NCBI RefSeq assembly: GCF_037038585.1 | Contig: NC_092526.1 | Coordinates: forward strand, 40,745,501 to 40,809,500 | Origin: Patagioenas fasciata | Lineage: Eukaryota; Chordata; Aves; Columbiformes; Columbidae | DNA: 64,000 bases | Direction of reading: 5' to 3' | Shown here: positions 33,833-45,887 of the stretch, piece after piece | Numbering within the stretch: the stretch's first letter is position 1 | How the letters are laid out: each line of letters starts with the position of its first letter | Translations under genes and position numbers: made by a program | The notes under the pieces: generated by a model | Databases searched by the model: none | What the model saw: the letters and a program-made list of their open reading frames with translations, nothing else | What the model was told of the DNA's origin: nothing

Positions 33833-36800
33833 CTGTGAATACAGGAATATACAGGTCTCCTTTTATATATTTTTCTGAATCATAAACTTTCAATTCCTCA
33901 TTATTTTCAATCAGTATTTCTTAATTTGGGTACTTTGGTTACCGCTTCTAGTCTAAAGATTCTCAACAAAAAAGCCTGGACACTTTCCCGTGTAACCTCA
34001 TCTGGGTGTTCCTGCTCCGGCGGGGGGATTGCACTGGGTGAGCTTTCCAGGTCCCTTCCAACCCCTGACATTCTGGGGTTCTGTGTGATAGATGATCAAA
34101 GCAGCGTTCAACACAGCCCTGGCTGTGCCCTGGCTCCCCGGCCATTTCCAGAAAGCCACTGTAATCTGCAGTGAGCGGCTCCAGACTCCCCAGTTACTGC
34201 ATTTCACAAAGTAAAACCGCACACAGCTCACGGCCTCGAGTGCAGGGGAAGGGACACGTGTATCATGAGAAGATCCAGCCTGGGCCAGATTTCTCCAGTC
34301 CTACTGGTTTCCAACTGGATGCCGGCTCTAAAACCAACGCACAATGCCAGACTACACAATCGACATTTAGTTTGGAGACAAATATTTCGATAACTTGGGA
34401 GAAATACTGAAATTACTACTTAGCTCACATTTCAAAAAAAATCTCAGCCCCTTGTAGATCATAGTCTCTCTGAAAAGCACCAAGAGTTAATGCAGACAGC
34501 AATCCAAGATGAAATAAAATACTCTGTGTTCCATAAAAGTTCTTCCAAGAGTGTACAGTCCTCACTGATACGAGTTTTAAATTGATTGTGTTCAGATGAG
34601 AACATTTGGGATACAGTTTTACAAAGGAACTGAATTTAAAACTCTCTTATCTTCACTTCTTGAGTTTGAACACGTCACCTTAAACCCTCTGAGGCAGCAA
34701 ATGGATGCTATTGATCTCACAGAGGAAATTCATACATATGGGATAAATGATGAATTTGTTGTTGTGCCTATCGTGAGATGAATAAATTATATCACTGTTT
34801 ATTTACAAAGCTGTTAAAGTGTTTTCTTTCTTTATCATAGCACCTGAATGCCTTGTACAGTCTAGCATACACACTCTTGATGGATGACCAAGCTGACAGT
34901 GATGAATTACTACAGTCCTGTAGAAGAATCCTGCTCTGAGATGAAGTGAAACATCTCAACAGGTAAGACCGATCATTTCATCAAGTATTCTGAAATACCT
35001 TAAACACAAACATGAAGTCAGAGGTTCTTCACTGGACTTCTGCTCACTTTTCAGACATATGAAGGTGACTTTGGGCTGCTTGCAGCAAACCCCTCCAGAT
35101 TTATGAAGGTAAAAGAAAAAGCATTGTCTTTTGACAGAGTTCATTAAGGGAAAGCAATGCGCATTTGGTTTACACAAGAGGGCTTTCTGAGCATGAGAAC
35201 CCTCCGAGTTTGGCGGCCTCACAAATCAGTCTTGATTTGTTCTCATTTTAAAGTGAAGGTAAACTCTTGTTTTGAGCTCCTCCTAAAGCTCAAGGTTGGA
35301 AATGAGCTGAGTTTCTCTTTCAGCAGTAAGAGTTTTGAGACTTCTATGAGTCTGCATTATTACAAAAGCTGGATGCCTCTGAGTGTGAATATTTACATTC
35401 ACATAGATTATACCATATAGAGACTTTCATTACAGGAGCCTTTCAAGGTATATTTCTAAGTAGAACTCAAGGTGGCGATCAGAAGAGCTGGCATCATCAG
35501 AAATCATGGCATTTCCTTGCTTTCTTTTAATTCAAGATATGGATTTAGATATAGGGTGAACAATGATCTGGCTTTTGAACTATGCTTAAACCGGCAAAGA
35601 TCAAATGATGAGCTTGCTTTTTATGCCAGTAGTCTTTGATACTGCTGATCACAAGGGTTTACTAATTTATCATTAAAGTTTCTAAAATTACGGGATCCTT
35701 TTCCTCCCCTCCAAAGAAGGAAATGAAGATGAGAAGATGCAACTGCAAATTACCAGGACTAGCACCTCACATGATGGTCTAATGCTGCCAGTATTTGTAT
35801 TAGATATGTTAGTCATCTATTCCTTAAACTCCTTTACAGTAATTTTGTTGTATGATAAAAGAATCTAAACCTATCTTCCAAACTACACTTTAATTTTTAA
35901 TTATTTTCTTAATTTAATGTATCTTACTGAAAGAAGTTGTCACATGAAAGTTTGCTCATGGGTAGATTCTAGAGAAAACCTGCTCAAAGTAGTTTTTCTA
36001 GATCTCACAATTCCTGTTGAATTGCAGTGGTCCTAAAGAAATAGAAAGGAAGTCTTTAAATCCAGTTGTGTTCTCCATTTATGAAGGGAACTGTGTTCAC
36101 TCTTATTTCCCTTGTATAAAAGCTCAAGTTATTGTAACCTTTCTGTCCCAAGCTTTCTGAATTCTGTCACAGTCTTTGAAAAATTAATACAAGCTCCAAC
36201 TATAATTGCTCCTCAATAATGTGGACTACTTACATCTGCCCAATCAAATATCATCTTGGAATATACTGAAAAATAACAAGGATATTAGTTACCACAATTA
36301 AAAAAAAAAAAGATGTTGTAACTGATATATGATATAGAATAATTTTAGTGATTTTCAGTCTTTTTGCATCCCTGTTTTATCCACTCGAAGCAATCAATAA
36401 GAGCAGGATAGCATTAAGATAACTTGCCACTATTTCAGGCACTATCTCATTCAAAATGCCATTTTTTCCTCACCATCCACTTACCATGACAAGGTGTCAG
36501 AGTCTTTTTGTCAGTCTCTTTAGAAACATGATCCAGTTTTTGTTCTGCCTTTGCAGTATCCAGTGCGTTAGTACGATCATTTTCCCCACAGATTTCAGAG
36601 TTTTTCGGTATAGAGAAATTCATAGAAGCATCATGGTTACCAAGAGCTGGGAGCTCCACACTGGAAAGAGCTTCCTGGAAAAAGCTCTCTGTGTTTAATG
36701 GCACATCCTTAGAACATTTCACAGGTAGGAATTTCAAAAATTCTGATTTTTGAGCTGTATGCTTTAACTTGCTCATCAAGGAATCTCTCTCCCAAGGGGC

Positions 36801-39800
36801 TCTCTGGTCATCCAAAATATTCTGCCTCCCCTGATCTATATGCTTGGAATAATTTTTGTCTGGTCTGGTCTCAGTAATACCAGCACTAAACCTGGGTTTG
36901 CACTTGATCTTATCATCAGGAGAATTACTAATGTGAGGGGTTTTATGTGCCACTGACGGGGAATCTACTTTCTTTAGCATATTAGCATCACCATCTACTT
37001 GTTCTTTAGCCTGTGGCGTATTCATAGATACACCATTCTGAGTAACTAAAGCTACTTGCATTTGCTGAGTTTCAGTTACTTTATTTCCAGGAACAGCCCC
37101 CACGTGCAATGCATCCTTAGATTTTAATTCTTCATTTTTACACCCTGAGAACTGTCTGAGATTTTCTTTTGGTATTATACATGCTTTCCTGCTGGCCTTT
37201 GCCAATGTATGTTTTAATCTCCTGGGCGAAAAATGGCTACTCTTTTGGTCTGCTTTCTGGGGAATTTTATGAATGCTGCCACTTCCAGTTTCTCCACTTT
37301 GTCTATAACTACTTTTATTGTTGTATTTTCTCTTTGTGATATTCTTCTGGTCTTGTTTCCTCTTGCTGCTATGCTGGTGTACCTCTGTTTGAGACTTTTT
37401 TGAAACAGATTCCTCATACTGCCCATTTTCCTCTCCATGGTACTCTGCATTGTCCATTTTAGAAGGGTTTTGAAAGGCTTTCCTGTTTCTTTTTGGTTTG
37501 CCACATTTCTCATCTGTATGCAGAAAGTCCTGCTGGGAAGGCAACACATTAGAAGTGTTATCTTGGAATGGTAGATTTGCAGCACAACAAACCTCTGGTG
37601 GGATCTTGTTACCAGAGGTGTTTGAGTCTGCTTTTTGTATTTTGCTTTCCACATCTTCAGACATTCCTGAGAAAGCTTCTTTATTTGTCTCCTGTTTTCC
37701 TGGACTCATTAAGATAACCTGGCATATCCCCCCAGCATCTCTAGCTTTACTTGGACAAAGTTGTTCTTGATAATATTTGCCAATATTTAGCAAACTCTGC
37801 TTCCCTACGGAATTGCCTGTGGGTAACTGTTGAGTTTGTGAGTCGGTAGTTCTTGACACTTCATTACTGTCAGCCCTAGTGGCCCTTTCTTCTACATAAA
37901 AATTTGAACTGACTTCAGTCTTGCTTTTAATTTTCTCTTTATCCTTCTTAGAATATTTTACTTTTCTGAAATTTGCTAACATTTGATCAGAATTGGCAGT
38001 ACTATTTTGATTTCGGTGTAATTTGTCTTTCGCTGTAACTGTGAGTAGTTCACCTGCATCACTGGCAGTCAACTCCATATCAGCATCATAAATGGTTTCT
38101 TCGGGCTTTGTCTTTTCAGTAAAAAGCAGCTTCTTAAAGTCTATCTTACTTTCATTGCTAAATTTAAGAGCTGAAGGGATAACGTGAGATGAGTCACTTG
38201 AACTTCCCTGAAGATTCACGTCATTGGTATTGCTGCTGCTGTCGATACCATGATGATGCAGATTATTTGAGCTACGTTTTTTATCAAAATCCTTTAGATT
38301 AGGTTGAGTTTCTGACTTAGGAATTACCGCATGTTTCTTTCTTTCAGTCAGCTTCCCACAGAATGGCACTGAACTATGATGATATTGTTTCACGAGCTCC
38401 TTGGACTGTCCTAAAGGTTGTGTATTTTCCACCTGAGTCAGGTAGGCACTGCTGCAAGTTAGTTCTGTGCATAATCGATTTTCTGCAAAGAGAAACATTT
38501 CAGTAGCTTGGGGAAAGAAAGAATATAGTTACCAGAATAAGACAGATTACTGAAGGTTGGACCAGAAGCATAGAAAACTACAAACTGTGTAAATCTCTTT
38601 TTTCTTTTTTTTTTTTTTTTTTTTCTGAATATACATATTCTGCGGTTGGTCCTTAAAAATTCACTTAACTAGTGCTGATTTAATATTTTACCGAAGTTGG
38701 GTATAAGTAAAAAGTGTGTTTTTCTACAACTGCTTTGGTTATCATTTGGTTAGCTTATCAAAGTTTTATTCTGCTCACATTAATTTTGTTACATTTCAGC
38801 TGTGTTACTTCAATGAACATTATTCTACAAGTGATTGTCAGAACACCCATACTTATGGGTGATCATTCTATTTTTTATTAGTTTATTACAGTTTAGGAAT
38901 CTGACTATACCTTCTGTAGTGCACATCAAATAATGAATCATTAAATGTTAATTCTCAGATCGCTCTGGAAAATAAATCAGCTGTACAGAAATACCTCCTA
39001 CCTTTTAAAGATATCTTTTTGTCAATGGTTGTTTCCACCGGGTCTATTTCAACGAACTTTTGATTATTTGTACCAGAAGGCACTGATAATACAAACTTGA
39101 CTTGATCTGAATGCATTTCTTTTGACAAAGTAGTGGTACACTTGGGAGGATTTGGTATTTCACACACCAAAGGGCTATCTTGCTGTTGTGCAGTAGCTGT
39201 TGCAATTAAAGGAAGATTCAATGGCAGTTCTACAGATCTGAAAAGAGGAAATGTTACTGTGAAGATCTGTAGTACATTTTATACCAAAACATCCAATTTT
39301 TTCCAACATTCCCTTAATAATGCTTAAAAGCAGAAAACAAGAACTCGAGTATGAAATCTGTTCTATCTTAGGGGCAAATGCATTTTTCAGTATAGAGAAT
39401 CCATCCTCATGCTGCTGAGATCCCATGAAGAAAGAAGCAAGCTGTTCAAACACAAATTTTGTCTACCAACCCACATACATTAACTCCAAGTTGCCAATGG
39501 GTAATTTCCGAATGAGACAGGAAATTGTTTCTTACTACCTCAAAAATACTGTCCTCTTTTTGTTAAAAAACAAGTTTCTCTTTTAGTGAATTTGCCTGTC
39601 AGCTAAAGCTTCATATCAGCTGCATTTTCCTGGAGAACCAGACACATGTTTTGGTAAACATAGCAATGGAATGTGAAGTTATTGATAAGCATGGCTGGAC
39701 ATCTCGTGAGAGGGGCAACAAGAAACAGGTGACCAAAAACTGACCAACGGAGTATAACATCCCATTCACGTGAATACTTCATGTAAAAGTGGGAGATCAT

Positions 39801-42800
39801 GAGGATCTCATTCCTTTCTCCCTTCCTTTTCCCTTTTGCTTATGGCCGACATTAGGAGAGGACCTTGCGAGTTGTCCCTGCAAACTGAGGCCTAGTGAGA
39901 GACTGAATCCAGCTCCAGTTGGCTGCAGAGTCCAGTCCAGGACTTCGGGTGCCGGCTCTGCAGTTCCTGGGACTTTTAAGACTGGTTTTGTATATTTTGT
40001 ATTATTTTCTCTATTCTTATTAGTAGCATTAGCAAAACATGTTTACTTTTTCCAACTCTCTTCTCTCTGTCCTTCTTTCCCTCCTGATCGCCTGTCCTGA
40101 GTGGGAAGTGGGGAGAGGGAGGGACTGAAGGGGGAAGGGAGGGGGAGTGGAGGTTAACAATACATCTGCCAGGGGTTTTATTGTCACCCCGCAATCAAAA
40201 CCCTCGACAAATACTTAGGACAATAGACAAAGATTAGTTGTAAAAAAAAATGAAAATCCAGAGACGCTTCTCAACTTGCACATTTAACAGAAGCACCTAC
40301 CCAGCTGACAGCTGTGTGCTCTTGAGCTGGTCATCAGTGGGGCTGCCGGGACCGGGCGACAGAGGAACACAGCTCTCAAGATTCTTTCAAAAGAACAACA
40401 GTGGGGAAGTAGAAACAGTTGAATATTCTCTTATAAGTATCAGAAATAGCCCAAAGCAATGTATAGACTTCTAAAATGTAGAAATAACTACTGTAAAGTG
40501 CATTATACATACAGAAGCACAGGGCAACACTAAGTAACTGTTTAGAACGGACAATAAAAAGTGGTGTGGGTTTTTTTTGAAATTAACAGTAATTTAGCCA
40601 TGACACAAGGATTACCATGTTTCCCAGTACAGGTTCCACATGCAAGATATTTCTTGCAGGACTAACCAGGGGAGGCACGTAGCTCACTCACTGGTGAAGA
40701 ACATCACATCCCCCAGTACTAATGCTATGTCTTTTTCTTTTAAACCACATGACTTCATGAGGACTAACTGGTATTTAACTTTTACATACTTTGTTAACAA
40801 GATTAAACCCTACATTTTTAGTGCAAGCAACAGCAAAATTTCATTTATTTCACTAGCCTAGGGCTTCATCCCAAGTCTGAAGGAAATGGGGTATATGTTT
40901 TGAAATGCACGTATATATGCAAACGCAATACATGATTTCAACATTGCACTCATTTAGATGCTTTGAAAATATTATCGTGCAAAACGAGTTCAATATGGTA
41001 ACAGTTAAAAAAAAGTCTCACCTCAGAAAGACTGCTTGTTTTTATTGCAGTTAAAAGATTAACATTCAAAAATGCTTCTATTTCTGTCAGAGTTTTATTC
41101 TGCGTGTAAAAGGAAAAGTAATTTAAAAAATATTTTAAATGGCTTCTGGCTTAAGAAAAGATATAAAGGTAAGTCTACGTTGTATTTTTTTTCATTCAGT
41201 TAAGCACAAACTGATTTCTTATATCATGTCAACACCTATAAACATAAAGGTGAAGCTGGCACTAAAGCAGCTGTGGATACACATATCCAGTGACGGACAA
41301 AATACCCAGTATACAAAAATCCTATGAAAGAAAACTCAAATGAAAATAATATGCTATCGCTTGATATAACCTCCCAAATCTGAGGTGTATATTATACATC
41401 ACGATTTTAAGAAGCAATATTGTTTGCAAAAAAGAGAAATGCTTGGTTTAGCTGATCTAAGTTGAAATGATATTACTTGCAGCATACCAAACTGGTTAGT
41501 TTTTGACGAAGCAAGATATTATGAAGCTGCAGCTTTTCTACTTCCTTCTGAAGAAAAATCTTCTCATTCTTTAGCTTCCGAGAATTTTCTTTCTCCACAC
41601 TCAAAGCCACAGCTAATGCTTTATTATTTTGTTTTAAAGATACTTTAAACATAGATGAGTTATCTAAAGGAGACAAAATCATATTATTTTCAAAAGCTTC
41701 ATTTCAAGGCCCTCTCTGCATAAACTATCACTACATAACAACGCTTTATCTGGGGGTTGTGGCGGAACAATAGCAGAGCCTGACGCTTTCTAATATGAAA
41801 CTGTTTCTGCTGGCTGCCATTCTGACCGCTATTCTGTCAGCTTCACGCTCAAGTTTATTTCATGCATAGATTCTGCTCTTGTTTGTGGGTTTTTTAATTT
41901 GTGTGTGTTTGTGGTTTTTCTTTTTAACAAGGTTATTGTAAGACGAAAGCATTTAGAGTTTCACAGGCATAAAAATATTTCTAAAAAAAAAAAAATCCCA
42001 AATATTTTACAAATCAAAGAGTTCAAACATTTTGAGCATAAGTGTGGGTTTTGACAACAGAAAGCAAAAAGCATGAAGCTAGAAATATAACTTCCACTGT
42101 CCTAACGACAACCTGCCCACTCACACCTGTTGCAGAATGTTTTAGGAACCTTTTTTTTCTGGTGAGCAACACTGCATATTATCAAGATGATTTTTTGCTT
42201 CATGTTCGTAGAACACACAGAGTTAACTTGAACTCAAGGTAGGGACCATGCTCTTTTATAGTACAAAAAGGAGCAAAATTAGCTTGAAATCTGCTCCAAC
42301 TATTAATACATCTCATCATCTCCTTATGTTATTCCTTCTAGAGCCTGTAATTCAAAATTTGCAATGCCATATTTCTTTGCTTTGGGAAACAGGCATAAGT
42401 CTGTGGAACCTTGTTAATCCAAACATTATGCTTTGCAATTGCTATTCAGATCAGTGAATTATTTGTTTTACTGCACTGTGGAGATTTCTAAAGGATATCA
42501 GTATTGTTCATCTACGTTGTTTAGTTTTCACTGAAAATTAGTATTTTTTACCCAACCATCTACCATGACAAACCCATGTTTTAATTTAAATCTGACTTAC
42601 TGGGAAAACAAAAGACCTTCTGGCAAGTGACTAAATCAGCAGATGAATATTTGTAGTTTTCCTTGATTCAGTAAATTCACTCAATGAAGAGTTTCCTGTC
42701 AACCCCATGGCAATACCAGGTATTTTACTATGGCAACAACACTTTGAAAGGTCATCAGTTTGACTCATTTTGGTACCTCATTTTTCAGATGGCCCAAATG

Positions 42801-43210
42801 GCCATGGACATGCACTTGAGTACAGTCTTTTACAAAATACTGGCATGCCAAAGAGCGTCCACTGAAAATACTCAGAGAATTAGATAAATAAACAACTTGC
42901 AATCACGTGTTTTAACTTTCAGACTCTCCTAAAATTCTCAACATACCACATTAATACTTTTAACAGGCAGCGATTCAGCAAGTCACATTAAATATAATTA
43001 CCATTCCTTTTTAAGTCATACATTCTAACTACAATAGACGGCTTAGGTTTTCTTTTACTTGTACTTACTCATTAATTTAGTTTTGATTTTGGATGCTAAA
43101 GAAGCATTCCATTTCGCAGCTTGCAATGTTCCATCTCTTTTCTGCATGTGTCCTCTAACAGCATCCGAGGTGACAATGGGGGATGATCGAGCGGTCGCCT
43201 GTTTCTCCAT
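32248..43210 (-). CDS. SGO2: Shugoshin 2, complete coding region
   Basis: Centromere protector: it recruits PP2A to keep cohesin from being removed in meiosis I and mitosis, and helps place MCAK and the chromosomal passenger complex. Coding exons on the minus strand: 43210-43069, 41663-41488, 41099-41022, 40383-40301, 39237-39002, 38482-36485, 33832-33685, 32353-32248. All phases agree and the product is 988 residues (human about 1265). The start is the ATG at 43210 ([10 protein letters not shown]); SLASKIKTK follows, as in human SGO2. The N-terminal coiled coil and the C-terminal shugoshin motif are both intact. The gene shares orientation with AOX and SPATS2L and points away from the KCTD18 remnant, as in mammals. 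A solo LTR lies in the intron between exons 4 and 5. Confidence 0.96.
33975..34098 (+). mobile_element. CR1 3' end fragment
   Basis: Short plus-strand CR1 tail in the SGO2 intron 6 (GAGCTTTCCAGGTCCCTTCC and on), the same subfamily type as the copy at 18182. Confidence 0.85.
34099..36484. other. SGO2 intron 6, no further feature seen
   Basis: AT-rich intron between the large exon and the C-terminal exons. I see no gene, known repeat or clear conserved block beyond the CR1 tail at its left end. Confidence 0.6.
36485..38482 (-). CDS. SGO2: SGO2 large central exon
   Basis: One 1998-bp exon encodes about two thirds of the protein. It is rich in Lys, Ser, Asn and Gln and looks disordered. [20 protein letters not shown] matches human TVYDADMDLTASEVSKIVTV, and [13 protein letters not shown] matches human FRKVKDSSSEKKR. 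Outside such islands similarity to human is low, as usual for shugoshins. The exon ends CATG at a GTAAGT donor; reading on without splicing would add only a short tail. Confidence 0.95.
38597..38634. repeat. Poly-T tract
   Basis: A nearly pure run of T with single C interruptions, just upstream of the SGO2 large exon acceptor at 38482 in the genomic sense. Confidence 0.8.
39550..40209 (+). mobile_element. Solo LTR (endogenous retrovirus fossil) in SGO2 intron
   Basis: A 660-bp element that begins TGTCC and ends CGACA, flanked on both sides by the 5-bp target duplication AATAC (39545-39549 and 40210-40214). There is no internal coding region, so it is a solo LTR, likely of an ERVL-like family given the 5-bp duplication. 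It lies antisense to SGO2, 91 bp from the exon at 40301. A second copy is at 54995. The clear match between copies suggests an age of tens of millions of years at most. Confidence 0.8.
41022..43210 (-). CDS. SGO2: SGO2 exons 1-3: N-terminal coiled coil / PP2A-binding region
   Basis: Exon 2 (41663-41488) encodes [20 protein letters not shown] followed by [20 protein letters not shown], the conserved shugoshin coiled coil with a clear heptad pattern, which forms the PP2A-B56 and dimer interface. Exon 3 ([20 protein letters not shown]) matches human NKKLIDIEALMNNNLITAIE. Exon 1 carries [11 protein letters not shown]. Confidence 0.95.
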
Positions 43211-44017
43211 CACCAAAATGAACCTGTACATTGTCAAGGGGAATGCCCAGATAAGACATGACCTTTCTCACACTTTTAAAAATCAAGTTTCATTATCTCT
43301 TATGAGGATTTGTTATCTTTGAAGCTGAGAAAATTGCTTCAGTCTTTACCTTTGTTCAATTCAAACAGGTTAGTGAATGGGTCCTTGAGATGTAAGTCAC
43401 ACTATCACAGAGTGGCAAAATATTTAACTAATAAACACGAAGACTGAAAGGATCACAGATTTTTGATCTTCTCCATTCCCTCAAATATCTATCCAAGTTT
43501 ACACTTAAAAGGGAAAAAAGCCTCAATGTTCTATCCCTTCACAATACGACCAGACCAGCTTTTGCCTGGACAAATTTGAAGTGGAAACATTTAAACGAAC
43601 TGCATTATAAAGCCTATAAATTTAAAGACAATTTTAAGACAAATAAATTAAACAGTATTCCCTGAAGATAAAACAAACAGTTTCAGAACAAATATGAGGC
43701 CTTGGTACTTATTTTAAAAACGTTCTTTAAGCTTCAATGATTGTTTCTTGCTAGCCTTATCTACAGTCATGCTGTAGCTATAGCTAAATGGAAAGTTGAA
43801 TGTATTCATGAGGTGTCAATGTGTACATCTTGTTATCTGCAGTCTCTCAGAGAAAGCAAAAGTAACTACAAATAGCACTATGCCAGAAACTAGTTTCTTG
43901 ACCAACTATGTTGCTTCAGCATGCAATGAACTGGCTCATTTTAAAGTGGTCACAGTTGTTGATGACAAGAGGCTTTGTACTGGAATATGGCACCCAGGGA
44001 GAGGGGCTCGCTGGCAC

Positions 44018-44551
44018 ACAGCATCCCAGAATGTCAGGGGTTGGAAGGGACCTCGAGAGCTCATCCAGTGCAATCCCCCCATGGAGCAGGAACACCCAGC
44101 TGAGGTTCCACAGGAAGGTGTCCAGGCGGGTTTGAATGTCTGCAGAGAAGGAGACTCCACAACCTCCCTGGGCAGCCTGGGCCAGGCTCTGACACCTTCA
44201 CCATGAAGAAGTTTCTTCTCAGATTTAAGTGGAACCTCCTGTGTTCCAGTTTGAACCCATTGCCCCTTGTCCTGTCACTGGGTGTCACCGAGAAGAGCCT
44301 GGCTCCATCCTCCTGACACTCACCCTTTCCATATTGATCCCCATGAATGAGTCACCCCTCAGTCTCCTCTTGTCCAGCTCCAGAGCCCCAGCTCCCTCAG
44401 CCTTTCCTCACACGGGAGATGCTCCACTCCCTTCAGCACCTTGGTGGCTGCGCTGGACTCTCTCCAGCAGTTCCCTGTCCTTCTGGAACTGAGGGGCCAC
44501 AACTGGACACAATATTCCAGGTGTGGGCTCCCCAGGGCAGAGCAGAGGGGC
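44018..44551 (-). mobile_element. CR1 LINE fragment abutting the CpG-rich promoter
   Basis: Minus-strand CR1, same subfamily as the copies at 18182 and 28298 but cut shorter at its 5' end. The CpG-rich promoter begins directly after it. Confidence 0.92.
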
Positions 44552-44559
44552 ACAAGTAG

Positions 44560-44880
44560 GAAAGGAGCCCCAGTAAAGCACCTCGGGGAGGCAGCTCCCG
44601 CGGCGGGACGGCCCTCGGCTCCCTCCCCTCCTCATCCCAGGGGCTCCGGGCTCCCTCCCCTCCTCACCTCGGAGGTTCCGGGCTCCCCCTCCTCAGAGGC
44701 TCTGGGCTCCCTCCCCTCCTCCCGTCGGGGCGGTCCCGCCAATGGCCGTTACGCGCGGCCGTTGCTCCGCGGCGCTCGCGGCCCCTCAGCGCCGGGGCCG
44801 GGGGAGGAGGATCAGCCTTAAAGCCGCACACGGACCCCGCGCTGTGCGAGGAGCCACTGGGAATTACACCGCCGGTGACA
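44560..44880. promoter_or_regulatory. CpG-rich promoter between SGO2 and KCTD18 remnant
   Basis: Very GC- and CpG-rich. At 44734-44743 the minus strand reads ATTGGCGGGA, an overlapping CCAAT/E2F-like site of the kind found in cell-cycle genes, which suits SGO2. A good minus-strand donor (GAG/GTGAGG) at about 44667 could close a noncoding first exon. In mammals SGO2 and KCTD18 are head to head here, so this may once have been a shared promoter. Confidence 0.5.
44611..44728. repeat. GC-rich minisatellite in the CpG-rich promoter
   Basis: About four imperfect units of the type GGGCTCCCTCCCCTCCTC, spaced roughly 28-33 bp, lie directly upstream of the CCAAT/E2F-like site. Confidence 0.6.
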
Positions 44881-44927
44881 CCTCAACAAAGAGATACACG
44901 AAGGCAACAATAAATTGACAAACTTAC

Positions 44928-45887
44928 CAGAGAAATCAGTAACGCCCTGTGCTCCAGAAGTCGGAGATAAGAGGCACAGCCAGGCTGTAGCAGCTACAGC
45001 TGCCTTTACATCACAACCTACATCCATCTTCCGAGATGCCTGCTGATAAAACAGGAAAAGCTCTGTCACCCGTGTTAAAATGGTTTACATGTACGGTCAC
45101 AGTGTTTATTTCAGACACAGGATATACATAAACGATTAGTCTAATGAAGTGCTTTTCCCTAAAATCTGTTCAGAGCCGCTCCATGTACATTCTCTATCAC
45201 AGGCTGTGTCCAGCCCAGCCATTAGTTCAGGTGGACGTTAATTCCTAAATTTGATCCAGGATTTGTGAAAATCTTAAGAGAGTTAATGTTTTAATTTATT
45301 TGAAGGTTTACACAGATGTGGAAGGTTTGAATTAAACCAGCATTAGGTTCCATAATGCAGCAACCATCAGGAAAATCTCACCTTTCTGTGTGCTGACATT
45401 ACAATATGCTGTGAAATAAATCAAAGGAATCGCACAATAAGTATCAGCAGCATGATTTGAAAATGTATCTTTACGAGCTTATTATTTTCATAATCTGGAG
45501 AGTCTCTCTTTTCTATCTTGTGTATGCTATATAGCACATTTTCTCAGTGTGGCCCTGAAGCTGCAAAACCCCACGCTTCTATGCAATCCCCTTCAAATAC
45601 AGAGCTGATCCAGCACACTTTGTAGGGCTTTGGTACATTTCCCCTTCAAGGCAACTTGGAAGTGATTGTAGCCACCGTAAAACTCTGGCCAAATACATGA
45701 GGAAATAACCTCATGTAACTTCAAAAACAGAAAACCAACCAAATAAAACTTACCTCCTCATCTGTTCCAGAAGGCAGCGTGTTCCTCCAGACCGGCTCAG
45801 GAGTTTCCATTTCCTCCAGTCTTACAACAGCCTGGAGTCCTGAAGGGGCCATCACCAATTTGCTTCCATTTAATGTTTATGCCGCTA
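44928..45887 (-). other. Two candidate 5' exons upstream of SGO2 (uORF)
   Basis: Exon A (45887-45754) follows CCCACAG and ends at GAGGAG/GTAAGT. It holds an ATG at 45852 opening MAPSGLQAVVRLEEMETPEP. Exon B (45039-44928) follows ATCAGCAG and ends at CTCTG/GTAAGT. The frame runs from A to B without a stop for 70 codons. If B is spliced to the SGO2 first coding exon at about 43222, the frame ends at a TGA that overlaps the SGO2 ATG (TGATG). I do not recognise the peptide. These may be SGO2 5' UTR exons or a separate small gene. Confidence 0.4.

Noticed and set aside
34596-34781. 61-codon plus-strand open frame in an SGO2 intron
   Set aside because: AT-rich chance frame with no recognised family and no splice context.
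36237-36268. 32-bp candidate SGO2 micro-exon (between TTTTTCAG and GTAAGT)
   Set aside because: Including it shifts the frame of the next SGO2 exon; direct splicing 36485 to 33832 is in phase.
39603-39800. Similar minus-strand frames at 39603-39800 and 55047-55244
   Set aside because: They match each other only because both lie in copies of the same LTR; not a gene family.
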